A stretch of 64,000 nt of DNA from an uncultured bacterium (lineage in GTDB: Bacteria; Cyanobacteriota; Vampirovibrionia; Gastranaerophilales; Gastranaerophilaceae), in assembly GCA_902777605.1 (NCBI GenBank), contig CACYUI010000004.1:1-64000 (forward strand), in the 5' to 3' direction. Position 1 is the stretch's first letter. Each line of letters starts with the position of its first letter. The notes beneath the pieces were generated by a model. The model was not told the origin of the DNA and did not search any database. It saw only the letters and a list, made by a program, of their open reading frames with translations. This document shows positions 41,572 to 49,110 of this stretch, piece after piece. The position numbers and the translations under genes are program-made.

Positions 41572-41637
41572 AAGAATGTGTCTTTCGACCTAACAATCCT
41601 AGCATAAAAAAAATATTGTTTCAAATGATTTTTATAT

Positions 41638-41666
41638 TTGCCTATCTTCTAATAATCCTGTAAAAT
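41638..41666 (+). promoter_or_regulatory. promoter of the alkD-like gene, leaderless
   Basis: TTGCCT (41638-41643), 17-base spacer, TAAAAT (41661-41666), then TCAATT and the ATG at 41673. This is a well-formed sigma-70 promoter placing the transcript start at the start codon. Confidence 0.65.
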
Positions 41667-41672
41667 TCAATT

Positions 41673-42320
41673 ATGAATTTAGAACAAATAAAAAAACAAC
41701 TACCAAACATAAAACGCACAACTTTTGGTATTTCAATACCCGAACTCAGAAAATTTGCAAAAAAAGTTGCAAAAGACAATTACAAGGAATTTGTCGAATT
41801 AGATGATTATTCGTCTTTTGAATTAAAACTTCTTCATGCATTCGTCCTAGGTTATGCTAAAGATGACATAAATTCTTTATTAAAATATTTTAAAGCTTTT
41901 ATTCCTCAAGTTGATGATTGGGCGGTTAATGATTCTCTCTGTCAAAATTTTAAAATTGCAAGAAAATATCCAAAAGAAGTTTGGAATTTTGTTATGAAAT
42001 TATCTAAATCAAAAAAAGAATTTGAAAGCAGAATAGTCTCTGTAATTTTGCTTTCTCACTATCTTAATGACGAATACATTGAAAAAGTTATTGAGGTTTT
42101 AGATTCTCTAAACACTGATTATTATTATTCTCAAATGGGGGTTGCATGGGCTATAGCAACTGTTATGGGAAAATATCCCGAAAAATGTTTGAGTTATCTT
42201 AAATCAAATAATTGTAATTTGGATAAAATTACATACAGCAAATCTCTCCAAAAAATTAGGGAATCTTTTAGAGTGTCTAAACAAATTAAAGAGCTTACAA
42301 AATCAATGCAGCGGCATTAA
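41673..42320 (+). CDS. AlkD-like DNA alkylation repair protein
   Basis: HEAT-like repeat DNA glycosylase family, 215 residues, expected to remove bulky or cationic alkylated bases. Family stretches: FGISIPELRKFAKKVAKD, the conserved VDDWAVNDSLC containing the acidic/aromatic site, MGVAWAIATVMGKYPEKCLSYL and KSLQKIRESFRVSKQIKEL. It is transcribed from a promoter abutting the ATG, without ribosome binding site. Next to the tRNA-Leu insertion site, so it marks the return to ordinary chromosome. Stop codons of this gene and convergent lysR abut with no gap. Confidence 0.9.
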   Translation: MNLEQIKKQLPNIKRTTFGISIPELRKFAKKVAKDNYKEFVELDDYSSFELKLLHAFVLGYAKDDINSLLKYFKAFIPQVDDWAVNDSLCQNFKIARKYPKEVWNFVMKLSKSKKEFESRIVSVILLSHYLNDEYIEKVIEVLDSLNTDYYYSQMGVAWAIATVMGKYPEKCLSYLKSNNCNLDKITYSKSLQKIRESFRVSKQIKELTKSMQRH

Positions 42321-43211
42321 TTACATATCAAATTTTTCTGCTTTTTCTTTATAAATATCAACTAAAATTTTTAAAAAAATTTTCAAACTTTCACGCTTAT
42401 CGTTTGTGTGAACACAGAGGTAACATTCAAATTTTTCATCGCATACAAAAGGTGTCCAAGCAAATTCGCCCGTAAAATCGTTGAAAAACCCCGGAGTTAG
42501 ACAAACAGCTTTCTCTGCTGCTATATTCGTAAGTGTAGTTTCGTGGTTTTCACTATTTAAATAGTCAATGTTTAGCGTATTGATTATTTTTTGCTGCAAA
42601 GCTCTGAGTTGCGGCGGAGATCCTCCTCCAACAAGCAAAGTCTCGCCTTTCAAATCCTCAATTCTTATTCGCTTATTCCAGCTTAAAGTGTTCTCTTTTT
42701 TTGTTATCAAATAAATATAGCTTGTATAAAGAGGAATAAGTTTTGTATCGGGAACATGTTTCATCTCGTTATCAAAAGTAAAATAAATATCTTGATTTCC
42801 TTTCAGGAATTCGTCAGGTCTATAGAATCCATTAAAAATAGGTGTTATAGAAATTTCCGGATAAATTTCCGAGAATTTTTTTATGGCTTCAGGAAGAAAA
42901 TATAAACAGCTCCTTGTCGGGATTCCGATTGTAATATTGTCAGAATACTTTCTACTCATATTTTGTGCTTGCTCGATTGCCTGTCGCATTTCTTCTTTTA
43001 TTGTTCTTAATGATGCGCAAAATTGTTCTCCCGCTGGTGTTAAAAATGCACCTTTCCCTGAACGGTTAAAAAGTAAAAATCCGATTTCCTTTTCAACTTC
43101 TTTTATCTGATAAGACAGTGTTGCCTGAGAAATGTATAAATTCTCTGCTGCTCTATTAAAATTTTGCGTTCCAGCAAGTTCAAGGATGTAATCTATTTGT
43201 TTGTTATTCAT
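42321..43211 (-). CDS. LysR-family transcriptional regulator
   Basis: 296 residues. N-terminal winged HTH (MNNKQIDYILELAGTQNFNRAAENLYISQATLSYQIKEVE) and C-terminal effector-binding domain (from about 90). The ATG at 43211 is used; TATTAT lies six bases upstream with no ribosome site, so a leaderless transcript is likely. It is divergent from the aldo/keto reductase and probably controls it and the two flavin genes behind it. In the 110-base gap, TTAATTGAAAAATTAA (about 43224-43240) is an interrupted dyad that could be its binding site. The inducer is unknown. Confidence 0.9.
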   Translation of the reverse strand: MNNKQIDYILELAGTQNFNRAAENLYISQATLSYQIKEVEKEIGFLLFNRSGKGAFLTPAGEQFCASLRTIKEEMRQAIEQAQNMSRKYSDNITIGIPTRSCLYFLPEAIKKFSEIYPEISITPIFNGFYRPDEFLKGNQDIYFTFDNEMKHVPDTKLIPLYTSYIYLITKKENTLSWNKRIRIEDLKGETLLVGGGSPPQLRALQQKIINTLNIDYLNSENHETTLTNIAAEKAVCLTPGFFNDFTGEFAWTPFVCDEKFECYLCVHTNDKRESLKIFLKILVDIYKEKAEKFDM

Positions 43212-43321
43212 AATTAAATAATATCTTAATTGAAAAATTAAATCAATAATCGCACTTTTTAATTGGATTTTTCGATTAGTATAGTTTAAAATCAATTTAT
43301 AAAGAAAAAAAGGAGGAAATT

Positions 43322-44314
43322 ATGCAATATGTTAAGTTTGGTAACACAGGCATGGATGTATCAAGAATCTGTTTAGGTTGTATGAGTTTCGGAAAACCTG
43401 GGAAAGAAAACGGCGTTTTTCCTTGGGCAAAAGATTATAATGAAGCAAAACCTATTTTTAAAAAAGCAATTGATTTAGGAATAAATTATTTTGACACTGC
43501 TAATGTTTATCAGCTTGGAACTTCTGAAGAAATTACGGGAAAATTGATAAAAGAATTCGGACTTGACCGTGACGAAATCGTTGTTGCGACTAAAGTACAT
43601 TTTGCAATGAGAGAAGGAAAACCAAACGGCGGCGGCTCTTCCCGCAAAAATATAATGTCAGAAATTGATCATTCTCTTAAAAGGCTGGGGTTAGATTATG
43701 TTGATGTTTATCAAATTCATCGTCTTGATCACGAAACTCCTATGGAAGAAATTATGGAAGCTCTTCACGATGTTGTAAAATCAGGTAAAGCAAGATATAT
43801 TGGCGCCTCTGTAATGTGGGCTTGGGAGTTTGAAAGATTAAATCAAATAGCAGAAAGAAACGGCTGGACAAAATTTGTGTCTATGCAAAATCAGTATAAC
43901 TTGATATACAGAGAAGAGGAACGGGAAATGATGCCTCTTTGTCAGGATAGAAAAGTCGCTGTTGTTCCTTGGTCACCGCTTGCAGGAGGAAGATGTGCTC
44001 ACCCTTGGGGTACAAAAACATACAGAAATTCCATTGATGAAGTGTCACCTGCAGTTTGGGGAAGTACTGAAGAGCAAGACAAAATTGTTGTTGATAATTT
44101 AGAAAAAATATCTAAAGAATTGGGTTACTCGATGGCACAGGTATCTTTAGCATGGATGCTTTCAAAACCTTATATTACTTCTCCGATTGTAGGATTTACT
44201 GATGAAAAACATGTTGAAGAAGCTGTAACTTCTTTGGATATTAAGTTATCGGATGAAACTATTAAAGCTCTTGAAGCTCCGTATGTTCCACACATCAAGA
44301 CAGGTGCATTTTAG
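43322..44314 (+). CDS. aldo/keto reductase
   Basis: NADPH-dependent TIM-barrel oxidoreductase of 330 residues. The catalytic tetrad is visible: Asp in INYFDTANVY, the tyrosine of the same segment, a lysine in VVATKVHF and His in VYQIHRLD. The C-terminal NADPH site reads SPIVGFTDEKHVEEA. It resembles the YajO/tas-type sub-family used on small aldehydes or quinones. AAAAGGAGGAAATT gives a strong ribosome site. It heads a rightward redox operon and is divergent from the LysR regulator. Confidence 0.92.
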   Translation: MQYVKFGNTGMDVSRICLGCMSFGKPGKENGVFPWAKDYNEAKPIFKKAIDLGINYFDTANVYQLGTSEEITGKLIKEFGLDRDEIVVATKVHFAMREGKPNGGGSSRKNIMSEIDHSLKRLGLDYVDVYQIHRLDHETPMEEIMEALHDVVKSGKARYIGASVMWAWEFERLNQIAERNGWTKFVSMQNQYNLIYREEEREMMPLCQDRKVAVVPWSPLAGGRCAHPWGTKTYRNSIDEVSPAVWGSTEEQDKIVVDNLEKISKELGYSMAQVSLAWMLSKPYITSPIVGFTDEKHVEEAVTSLDIKLSDETIKALEAPYVPHIKTGAF

Positions 44315-44355
44315 GGGTAAATATTGTATAATAAAAATGTAGGGAGAAATTTTAT

Positions 44356-44994
44356 ATGAAAGTATTATTGTTTAACGGTTCACCGCATAAAAACGGATGT
44401 ACTTATACAGCACTTGAAGAAATTTCAAAAACGCTCAAAGAAGAAGGTGTTGAGTCTGAAATATATCAAATCGGTATTAAATCAATAACTCCGTGTAGAG
44501 GGTGTTATGCTTGTTCAAAAATAGGGAAATGCGTAATAGACGATGATGATGTAAATAATTTTGTTCAAAAGTGCAAAGAGTTTGACGGATTTATTTTCGG
44601 TTCGCCGGTACATTATGGTTCTGCTTGCGGTGGAATTACTGCATTTTTAGACAGAGCATTTTTTGTAGCATTTTCTTCGGGGCAGGGTGATGTATTCAGA
44701 CATAAACCGGGTTCTGCAATTGCAAGTGCAAGAAGAGCAGGTACTACGGCAGCCTTAGACCAACTAAATAAATACTTTGCAATTACTGAAATGCCTATGA
44801 TTTCAGGCAGATATTGGAATATGGTGCATGGTGCAACTGCAGATGAGGTTAAACAAGATTTGGAAGGAATGCAAAATATGAGAGTTCTTGCCCGTAACAT
44901 GGCTTGGTTTTTAAAGCTTAAACAGGCAGGTGAAAAAGCAGGAATAGAACTTCCAAAAAGAGAAGAAACGGTTTATACAAACTTTATACGCTAG
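44356..44994 (+). CDS. NAD(P)H-dependent FMN reductase/flavodoxin-fold oxidoreductase
   Basis: 212 residues of the FMN-reductase/iron-sulfur flavoprotein type. The FMN phosphate loop reads FNGSPHKNGCTYTAL, followed by CRGCYACSKIGKC, a cysteine-rich stretch that in related proteins holds a 4Fe-4S cluster, and FGSPVHYGSACGG. Probable NAD(P)H-linked reductase of flavins, quinones or nitro compounds. GGAGAAATTTTAT precedes the ATG. It lies between the aldo/keto reductase and flavodoxin genes. Confidence 0.88.
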   Translation: MKVLLFNGSPHKNGCTYTALEEISKTLKEEGVESEIYQIGIKSITPCRGCYACSKIGKCVIDDDDVNNFVQKCKEFDGFIFGSPVHYGSACGGITAFLDRAFFVAFSSGQGDVFRHKPGSAIASARRAGTTAALDQLNKYFAITEMPMISGRYWNMVHGATADEVKQDLEGMQNMRVLARNMAWFLKLKQAGEKAGIELPKREETVYTNFIR

Positions 44995-45002
44995 GAGGAT
45001 TT

Positions 45003-45485
45003 ATGGCTAAAAATTTGGTTGCATATTTTTCAAAAACAGGTGAACAGTATGGAGTAGGCGAGATTACAAAGGGTAATACCGCGATAGTTGCTGAAATTAT
45101 TGCTGATAAAATTGGAGCTGATGTTTTTGAGATAAAGGTAGTTAATGACGACTATCCGACCAAATATAATCCTCTTATCCAAAGGGCAAAACAGGAAAAG
45201 ATGGCAAATCTTCGTCCTGAACTTGTCGGAAGAGTTGACAATATTGAACAGTATGACAACATTTTTATTGGTTACCCGAATTGGTGGAGTGATATGCCGA
45301 TGCCTGTTTATACATTCTTAGAAAGCTATGATTTTTCTGGCAAAAATGTTTATCATTTCTGTACTCACGAAGGCTCCGGCGGTGTAAAGAATAACGGTTT
45401 TGATTTATATGGTCATATTGCCCAAAAGGATAGAGCGCAAGCAGAAACAAAGGTTGCTGAATGGCTTGACGGTCTAAAGGGGTAA
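45003..45485 (+). CDS. flavodoxin family protein
   Basis: 160-residue flavodoxin-like electron carrier. FMN-binding parts: YFSKTGEQYG (phosphate loop, degenerate T/S-x-T-G), IFIGYPNWWSDMPMPVYTF and FCTHEGSGG. AGGAGG precedes the ATG eight bases after the preceding stop. It ends the LysR-controlled redox operon and is followed by GGGGTAAATAT repeats and a strong terminator. The partner reductase may be the FMN reductase before it. Confidence 0.9.
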   Translation: MAKNLVAYFSKTGEQYGVGEITKGNTAIVAEIIADKIGADVFEIKVVNDDYPTKYNPLIQRAKQEKMANLRPELVGRVDNIEQYDNIFIGYPNWWSDMPMPVYTFLESYDFSGKNVYHFCTHEGSGGVKNNGFDLYGHIAQKDRAQAETKVAEWLDGLKG

Positions 45486-45546
45486 ATATAAGGGGTAAAT
45501 ATATTAAAGTAAAAAAACAAGTGCAGTAACTTGAAGTAGTATATAA

Positions 45547-45585
45547 AAAACAGGAAGTGAAGATTTTCACTTTCTGTTTTTATTT
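45547..45585 (+). terminator. terminator of the redox operon
   Basis: Long stem AAAACAGGAAGTGAA (45547-45561) / TTCACTTTCTGTTTT (45566-45580) with one G-T pair, loop GATT, then TATTT. Its 3' half recurs as GATTTTCACTTCCTGT at 46124-46139, where it pairs perfectly with the left arm. Confidence 0.9.
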
Positions 45586-45654
45586 GTCTTCTACCGTCGG
45601 GAGAGGGCAATTTTTCTTAGGGATAGTCTATTTTTATTTATCCCTTATAAAAAT

Positions 45655-46053
45655 GGGTGAGGGGTTAATAATGTTATAATTGAAACATGAAACACAAAAA
45701 CACAACTCTAAATCAAGTAAAAATGCTCCGCAAAAATATGACAGAACAAGAAAGAGTTTTATGGAATATTTTGCGAAATAACCAATTTTATGGTCTTAAA
45801 TTTCGCAGACAAGTTCCTATTGGAAATTATGTAGCAGACTTTGTTTGTGAAATGCATAATGTGATAATTGAACTTGATGGCGGACAACACAACAAACCTG
45901 AAAACATAGAAAAAGATAAACAAAGAACAGATTTTTTAGAAAGTAAAGGTTATAAAGTTTTAAGATTTTGGAATAATGATATTGATAATAATTTAGATGG
46001 GGTTTGTGAGGTAATTTATCGAACAATTTTTAAGGAAGACTGACCCCTCACCC
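45655..46053. mobile_element. candidate DUF559 gene element with inverted repeat ends
   Basis: Perfect 11-bp inverted repeats GGGTGAGGGGT (45655-45665) and ACCCCTCACCC (46043-46053) flank one DUF559 gene. Outside them lie CTCTCCC-type repeats (45599-45607 and 46092-46104) and a direct repeat of the terminator half (45562-45577 and 46124-46139). It looks like an insertion into the redox operon terminator. No transposase is inside, so movement would need help in trans. Confidence 0.5.
45687..46043 (+). CDS. DUF559 (Vsr-like) endonuclease domain protein
   Basis: 118-residue protein of the DUF559 family, which shares the PD-(D/E)xK fold of very-short-patch repair nucleases: MLRKNMTEQERVLWNILRN, FYGLKFRRQVPIGNYVADFVC (Asp of the core), IIELDGGQHNKPE (E-x-D, then Q/H) and KGYKVLRFWNNDI. 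The family is often found repeatedly inside genomes, framed by repeats, as here. TATAAT, preceded by TG and one base as an extended -10, lies six bases before the ATG, with no ribosome site, so it is probably leaderless. True function is unknown. Confidence 0.88.
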   Translation: MKHKNTTLNQVKMLRKNMTEQERVLWNILRNNQFYGLKFRRQVPIGNYVADFVCEMHNVIIELDGGQHNKPENIEKDKQRTDFLESKGYKVLRFWNNDIDNNLDGVCEVIYRTIFKED

Positions 46054-46216
46054 GAATTTCTAAAACTCGTTGCCTCGTTTTGAAATTCTTTCCTCTCCCG
46101 CAGGGAGAAGGATAGTTTGTTATGATTTTCACTTCCTGTCTGTTCTTCCTCCCCCTATAAATGGTGGTGAGTAGTTTATTGTTACTCTTTTTCCCAAAGT
46201 TGTATATAATTATTTA

Positions 46217-46870
46217 TTATCTTATAACTTTTGATATTTCTGATTGAATAGAATTTGCTTTAGATATGTATTTTGACAAAATATCGTACCTGTAGTTAGA
46301 TTCTCCGTACGGTATTTTCATTGACATTAATTCGTCAACACTTTTGTTTATATTTTCCAACTTATCTAATGAACTCTTTATTTCCATCACAGTTGAGAGT
46401 TTCCCCGGTATTTTTGAGAGTAACAATTCGCAAGAATTGAGCAAGTTTCTTTTTATATTATCAATATTTTGTTTAAATTTGGCTGTAATTCCGCCCGAAA
46501 TTTTAGCGGAAAGGCTTGCTTGATTGTACATTGCACTAAGAGTTTTTATATTTTCCGACAAACCTTTTCTTTTTTCAAATAGTGATTCTGCAAGTTCAAA
46601 ATCGCGAATATCTTTTGCAGCTTGAATTTGTTTATCTAAATCTATAATTTCTTCTTCTGTTTTAGCAATCTGGTATTCAAGCTTAAACGCATCATCGCTT
46701 ATATCTTTGTATGCATCCTCTTTAAGAAGATTGAAGTCGTAATCGTTCAAATGTCTTTGTGTCGGAGAAATGTTTTTTGCGGCAATATCTTCCGGCTGAA
46801 GAAAAAAGTTATTTTCGTCAGTGCTTGTTTTGAAAGTATTCTTGCTGCTTGTAAATATGTCGCCTTGCAT
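46217..46870 (-). CDS. coiled-coil protein of the fliW-csrA region
   Basis: 217 residues, helical and charged. Two coiled coils are likely (about 60-115, KLEYQIAKTEEEIIDLDKQI and onward, and 150-185). There is no signal peptide or membrane segment. The ATG follows a TATAAT by seven bases and has no ribosome site. Its promoter overlaps the end of the preceding TPR gene. Position after csrA suggests a flagellar or motility role, but no known flagellar protein is recognised. Confidence 0.6.
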   Translation of the reverse strand: MQGDIFTSSKNTFKTSTDENNFFLQPEDIAAKNISPTQRHLNDYDFNLLKEDAYKDISDDAFKLEYQIAKTEEEIIDLDKQIQAAKDIRDFELAESLFEKRKGLSENIKTLSAMYNQASLSAKISGGITAKFKQNIDNIKRNLLNSCELLLSKIPGKLSTVMEIKSSLDKLENINKSVDELMSMKIPYGESNYRYDILSKYISKANSIQSEISKVIR

Positions 46871-46877
46871 AGCTACA

Positions 46878-46906
46878 ATTATACAATTAATTAATCATTT
46901 GTTCAA
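46878..46906 (-). promoter_or_regulatory. promoter of the coiled-coil gene, leaderless
   Basis: Minus strand: TTGAAC (46901-46906), 17-base spacer, TATAAT (46878-46883), then seven bases to the ATG. It lies inside the 3' end of the upstream TPR gene. Confidence 0.65.
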
Positions 46907-47468
46907 TTTTTTCTTTTTGTAAAAGTGCCGGATAATAATCTGGCAATAATTTTAAGCATTCGTTTATGTAAAACATTGCATTTTCAAAATTATTTATATC
47001 CAAAAAATATTTTGAAAGTAAAAAATGAAGCTCCGGATCATTATAATAAATCTCTTTTGCTTGTTCAAAATATTTGAGTGCTGCACTTTTTAGTTTGTTT
47101 TCATACATTACCCTGCCGACAAATTTATATGTTTCCATATTTATTGTTGCCAAATATTCCAGTGAACCCAAAAACTGTTCAACATACCCGATTTTTTGGT
47201 TTTTTAGAAGAAAATCAAGATCAATTTCCAAAAAATTTCTTATTTCAAAAAATGTCGGAAAATCTTGTAAATATCCGTTTAGTATATTAACAAGTCTTTT
47301 TCCCCAAATAGCGCGAGGGGAATCTATACCGCTGAAAATTTTCTCTGCAGTATTCAAATCATCATCAAGAATTGCAAGATAAGCATGCTCTATTGAGTTT
47401 GGGGTAATTTTCAATTCTGAGCAATCATCATTAAAAAAGAAAAGTTTTTCTTTATAGAGATTAGTCAT
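46887..47468 (-). CDS. TPR protein downstream of csrA
   Basis: 193 residues with two or three TPR-like helix pairs in the C-terminal half (LKYLATIN-like repeats SAALKYFEQAKEIYYNDPELHF and NFENAMFYINECLKLLPDYYP). No signal peptide. Its start overlaps the csrA stop by eight bases, so it is translated with csrA. A scaffolding role in the flagellar or CsrA regulon is plausible but unproven. Confidence 0.75.
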   Translation of the reverse strand: MTNLYKEKLFFFNDDCSELKITPNSIEHAYLAILDDDLNTAEKIFSGIDSPRAIWGKRLVNILNGYLQDFPTFFEIRNFLEIDLDFLLKNQKIGYVEQFLGSLEYLATINMETYKFVGRVMYENKLKSAALKYFEQAKEIYYNDPELHFLLSKYFLDINNFENAMFYINECLKLLPDYYPALLQKEKIEQMIN

Positions 47469-47796
47469 TCTTTTTATAAATTCTTATAGTCTTAGATTTT
47501 TTGTTATCATCAACAACAACTTCATCAGAAGCTTGAACTTGTTCGATTTTATTATCGTTCAAACCGCCGCCTTGTTTAATCAATTCTGATACGGAATCAA
47601 CTGCAGAAACCTGTGCTGTTTTACCCATAAGGTTAGCCAGTTTGATTTGCAGATAGATTTCTTCTCTATAAATTTTAACATCCTTATCTGCTTTTATAGC
47701 TATTTTGCAAGAACCATTCTTAGCCTCGACAACAGTGATTTCAATGTTGTCGTTTATCATAATTTTTTGACCGTTTTTTCTTGTTATTACTAGCAT
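47461..47796 (-). CDS. csrA: carbon storage regulator CsrA
   Basis: RNA-binding dimer that blocks translation at GGA motifs, including that of flagellin mRNA. The N-terminal 60 residues are typical (MLVITRKNGQKIMINDNIEITV, CKIAIKADKDVKIYREEIY). At 111 residues it has a 45-residue C-terminal extension, ending with a basic KKSKTIRIYKKND, absent from ordinary CsrA. In bacteria with fliW, CsrA is held by FliW until flagellin competes; fliW is the preceding gene (gap 13 bases). The extension might alter FliW binding or RNA choice. Confidence 0.93.
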   Translation of the reverse strand: MLVITRKNGQKIMINDNIEITVVEAKNGSCKIAIKADKDVKIYREEIYLQIKLANLMGKTAQVSAVDSVSELIKQGGGLNDNKIEQVQASDEVVVDDNKKSKTIRIYKKND

Positions 47797-47809
47797 TTTG
47801 TTCCTTACA

Positions 47810-48241
47810 CTAAACTATCTTAAACATAGGATGACTAATACTGTATCCTGAACCTGATAATACTATTTGACCTGCGGTTTGATTATCCAAATTGAAAATC
47901 AGTGGTGCAAGTAAATTAATAGTAGTACCTTTAGGATTATCTTGCGGAATAGAGGTGATATTCATTACAAGAATACTTTCAGCGTTGGTAATATTAAGTT
48001 CAGTAATCACATTATCATCTAAGTTTACCGAGTAATCAAAATCCAGTGCGGCTACTGATATAATCGGAAAGGCTAAAGCAGGATCTTCTACCGATTGTAG
48101 CCATTTGAAAAGGGTATCCTTGTTAGGCTCAATGATGATATATTTTGTTAATTCATCAAAACCGATAATAGGCAGACGAAAGTCGAATATGCGGCTCTCA
48201 TCAATCTCTACTTCTCCAAATCTAACTGTTTCTATTTTCAT
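47810..48241 (-). CDS. fliW: flagellar assembly factor FliW
   Basis: 143 residues. FliW binds flagellin and CsrA in turn, coupling flagellin synthesis to assembly. The family pattern is seen: RFGEVEIDESRIFDFRLPIIGFDELTKY (start loop), PALAFPIISVAALDFDYSV and the C-terminal NLLAPLIFNLDNQTAGQIVL. AGAAAGATAGAGA precedes the ATG. It lies between an exported TPR gene and csrA on the same strand, and a flagellin-like gene sits at 63196. Implies the organism makes flagella or keeps their regulation. Confidence 0.95.
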   Translation of the reverse strand: MKIETVRFGEVEIDESRIFDFRLPIIGFDELTKYIIIEPNKDTLFKWLQSVEDPALAFPIISVAALDFDYSVNLDDNVITELNITNAESILVMNITSIPQDNPKGTTINLLAPLIFNLDNQTAGQIVLSGSGYSISHPMFKIV

Positions 48242-48253
48242 TCTCTATCTTTC

Positions 48254-49024
48254 TTAAAAACTTGATGACATTTGACTTGTCAATAATGATTGAATAAGTC
48301 TAGGATCTATATTGGATGTTTTATCATTTCCTAATAATAAGTTTAACATAGAATAATCATTATTAACATTACCATTTGTTTTTCCTGTTAACATTAACAG
48401 CTCAGAATTGTAATTATTCCCGCTTATTAAATCGCCAAAACCTGCTTGCTGTAATGTTCTAAGAGCAGCAACGACTTCCTCGTTGCTTGGTGTAGCTTGG
48501 CTTGAAAAATCTTTATAATCTTTAAATTGCTTAGGCGTTATGCTTTCGTTTCTATTCATTTCTCTCATGAGGTTTTCAATTTTTTGTTTTTCGTAAGTAC
48601 CTCTTGCTTTTTCAGAGAAGCCGCTACCAAATTTTCCTCTAACAAATCTGTCAAATTCTGATTCTTCTGATGCTGGTTCATTACACTTATCAGGAGATTC
48701 TAAGCAATTTTTACCCTTTGTAGCATAATATTGTAATTGCCCGCTAGGTGATAATGATAATACTTTTTCGTAGTTTTTAATTGCTTCTTCTTGATTACCT
48801 ATTTGAGCGGATGACATCGCTAAATAGTAATATGCAACTGAATTAGACGGGTCTTTTTGTACAATATTTTTCAACAAAATATATGACTGAGAATAGTTTT
48901 TTGCTTTGTACATTCTTATAGCACTTGCAAGTGATGAATTTGTAGTTGATGTTTTTGCACTTGCAATGTTAATAGTTGCTGTGGCGAAAAATATTACTAA
49001 TATTGCCAAAATAGACTTTTTCAT
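48254..49024 (-). CDS. exported TPR protein upstream of fliW
   Basis: 256 residues with a Sec signal peptide (ILAILVIFFATATINIASA) and a TPR domain (about 25-100: ALASAIRMYKAKNYSQSYIL, SVAYYYLAMSSAQIGNQEEA, NYEKVLSLSPSG). The remaining half is polar and of unknown fold, with no further repeats. It begins the leftward fliW-csrA transcript, 12 bases before fliW. Probably periplasmic; could chaperone an exported flagellar part, but that is inference. Confidence 0.75.
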   Translation of the reverse strand: MKKSILAILVIFFATATINIASAKTSTTNSSLASAIRMYKAKNYSQSYILLKNIVQKDPSNSVAYYYLAMSSAQIGNQEEAIKNYEKVLSLSPSGQLQYYATKGKNCLESPDKCNEPASEESEFDRFVRGKFGSGFSEKARGTYEKQKIENLMREMNRNESITPKQFKDYKDFSSQATPSNEEVVAALRTLQQAGFGDLISGNNYNSELLMLTGKTNGNVNNDYSMLNLLLGNDKTSNIDPRLIQSLLTSQMSSSF

Positions 49025-49110
49025 TTTATTATCCTTCTATTAATGCTCTTCTTTTATTAAAACGAAATCATTTCAATTTTGTTCATTTCAGTGTTAATTA
49101 TACAACATGT

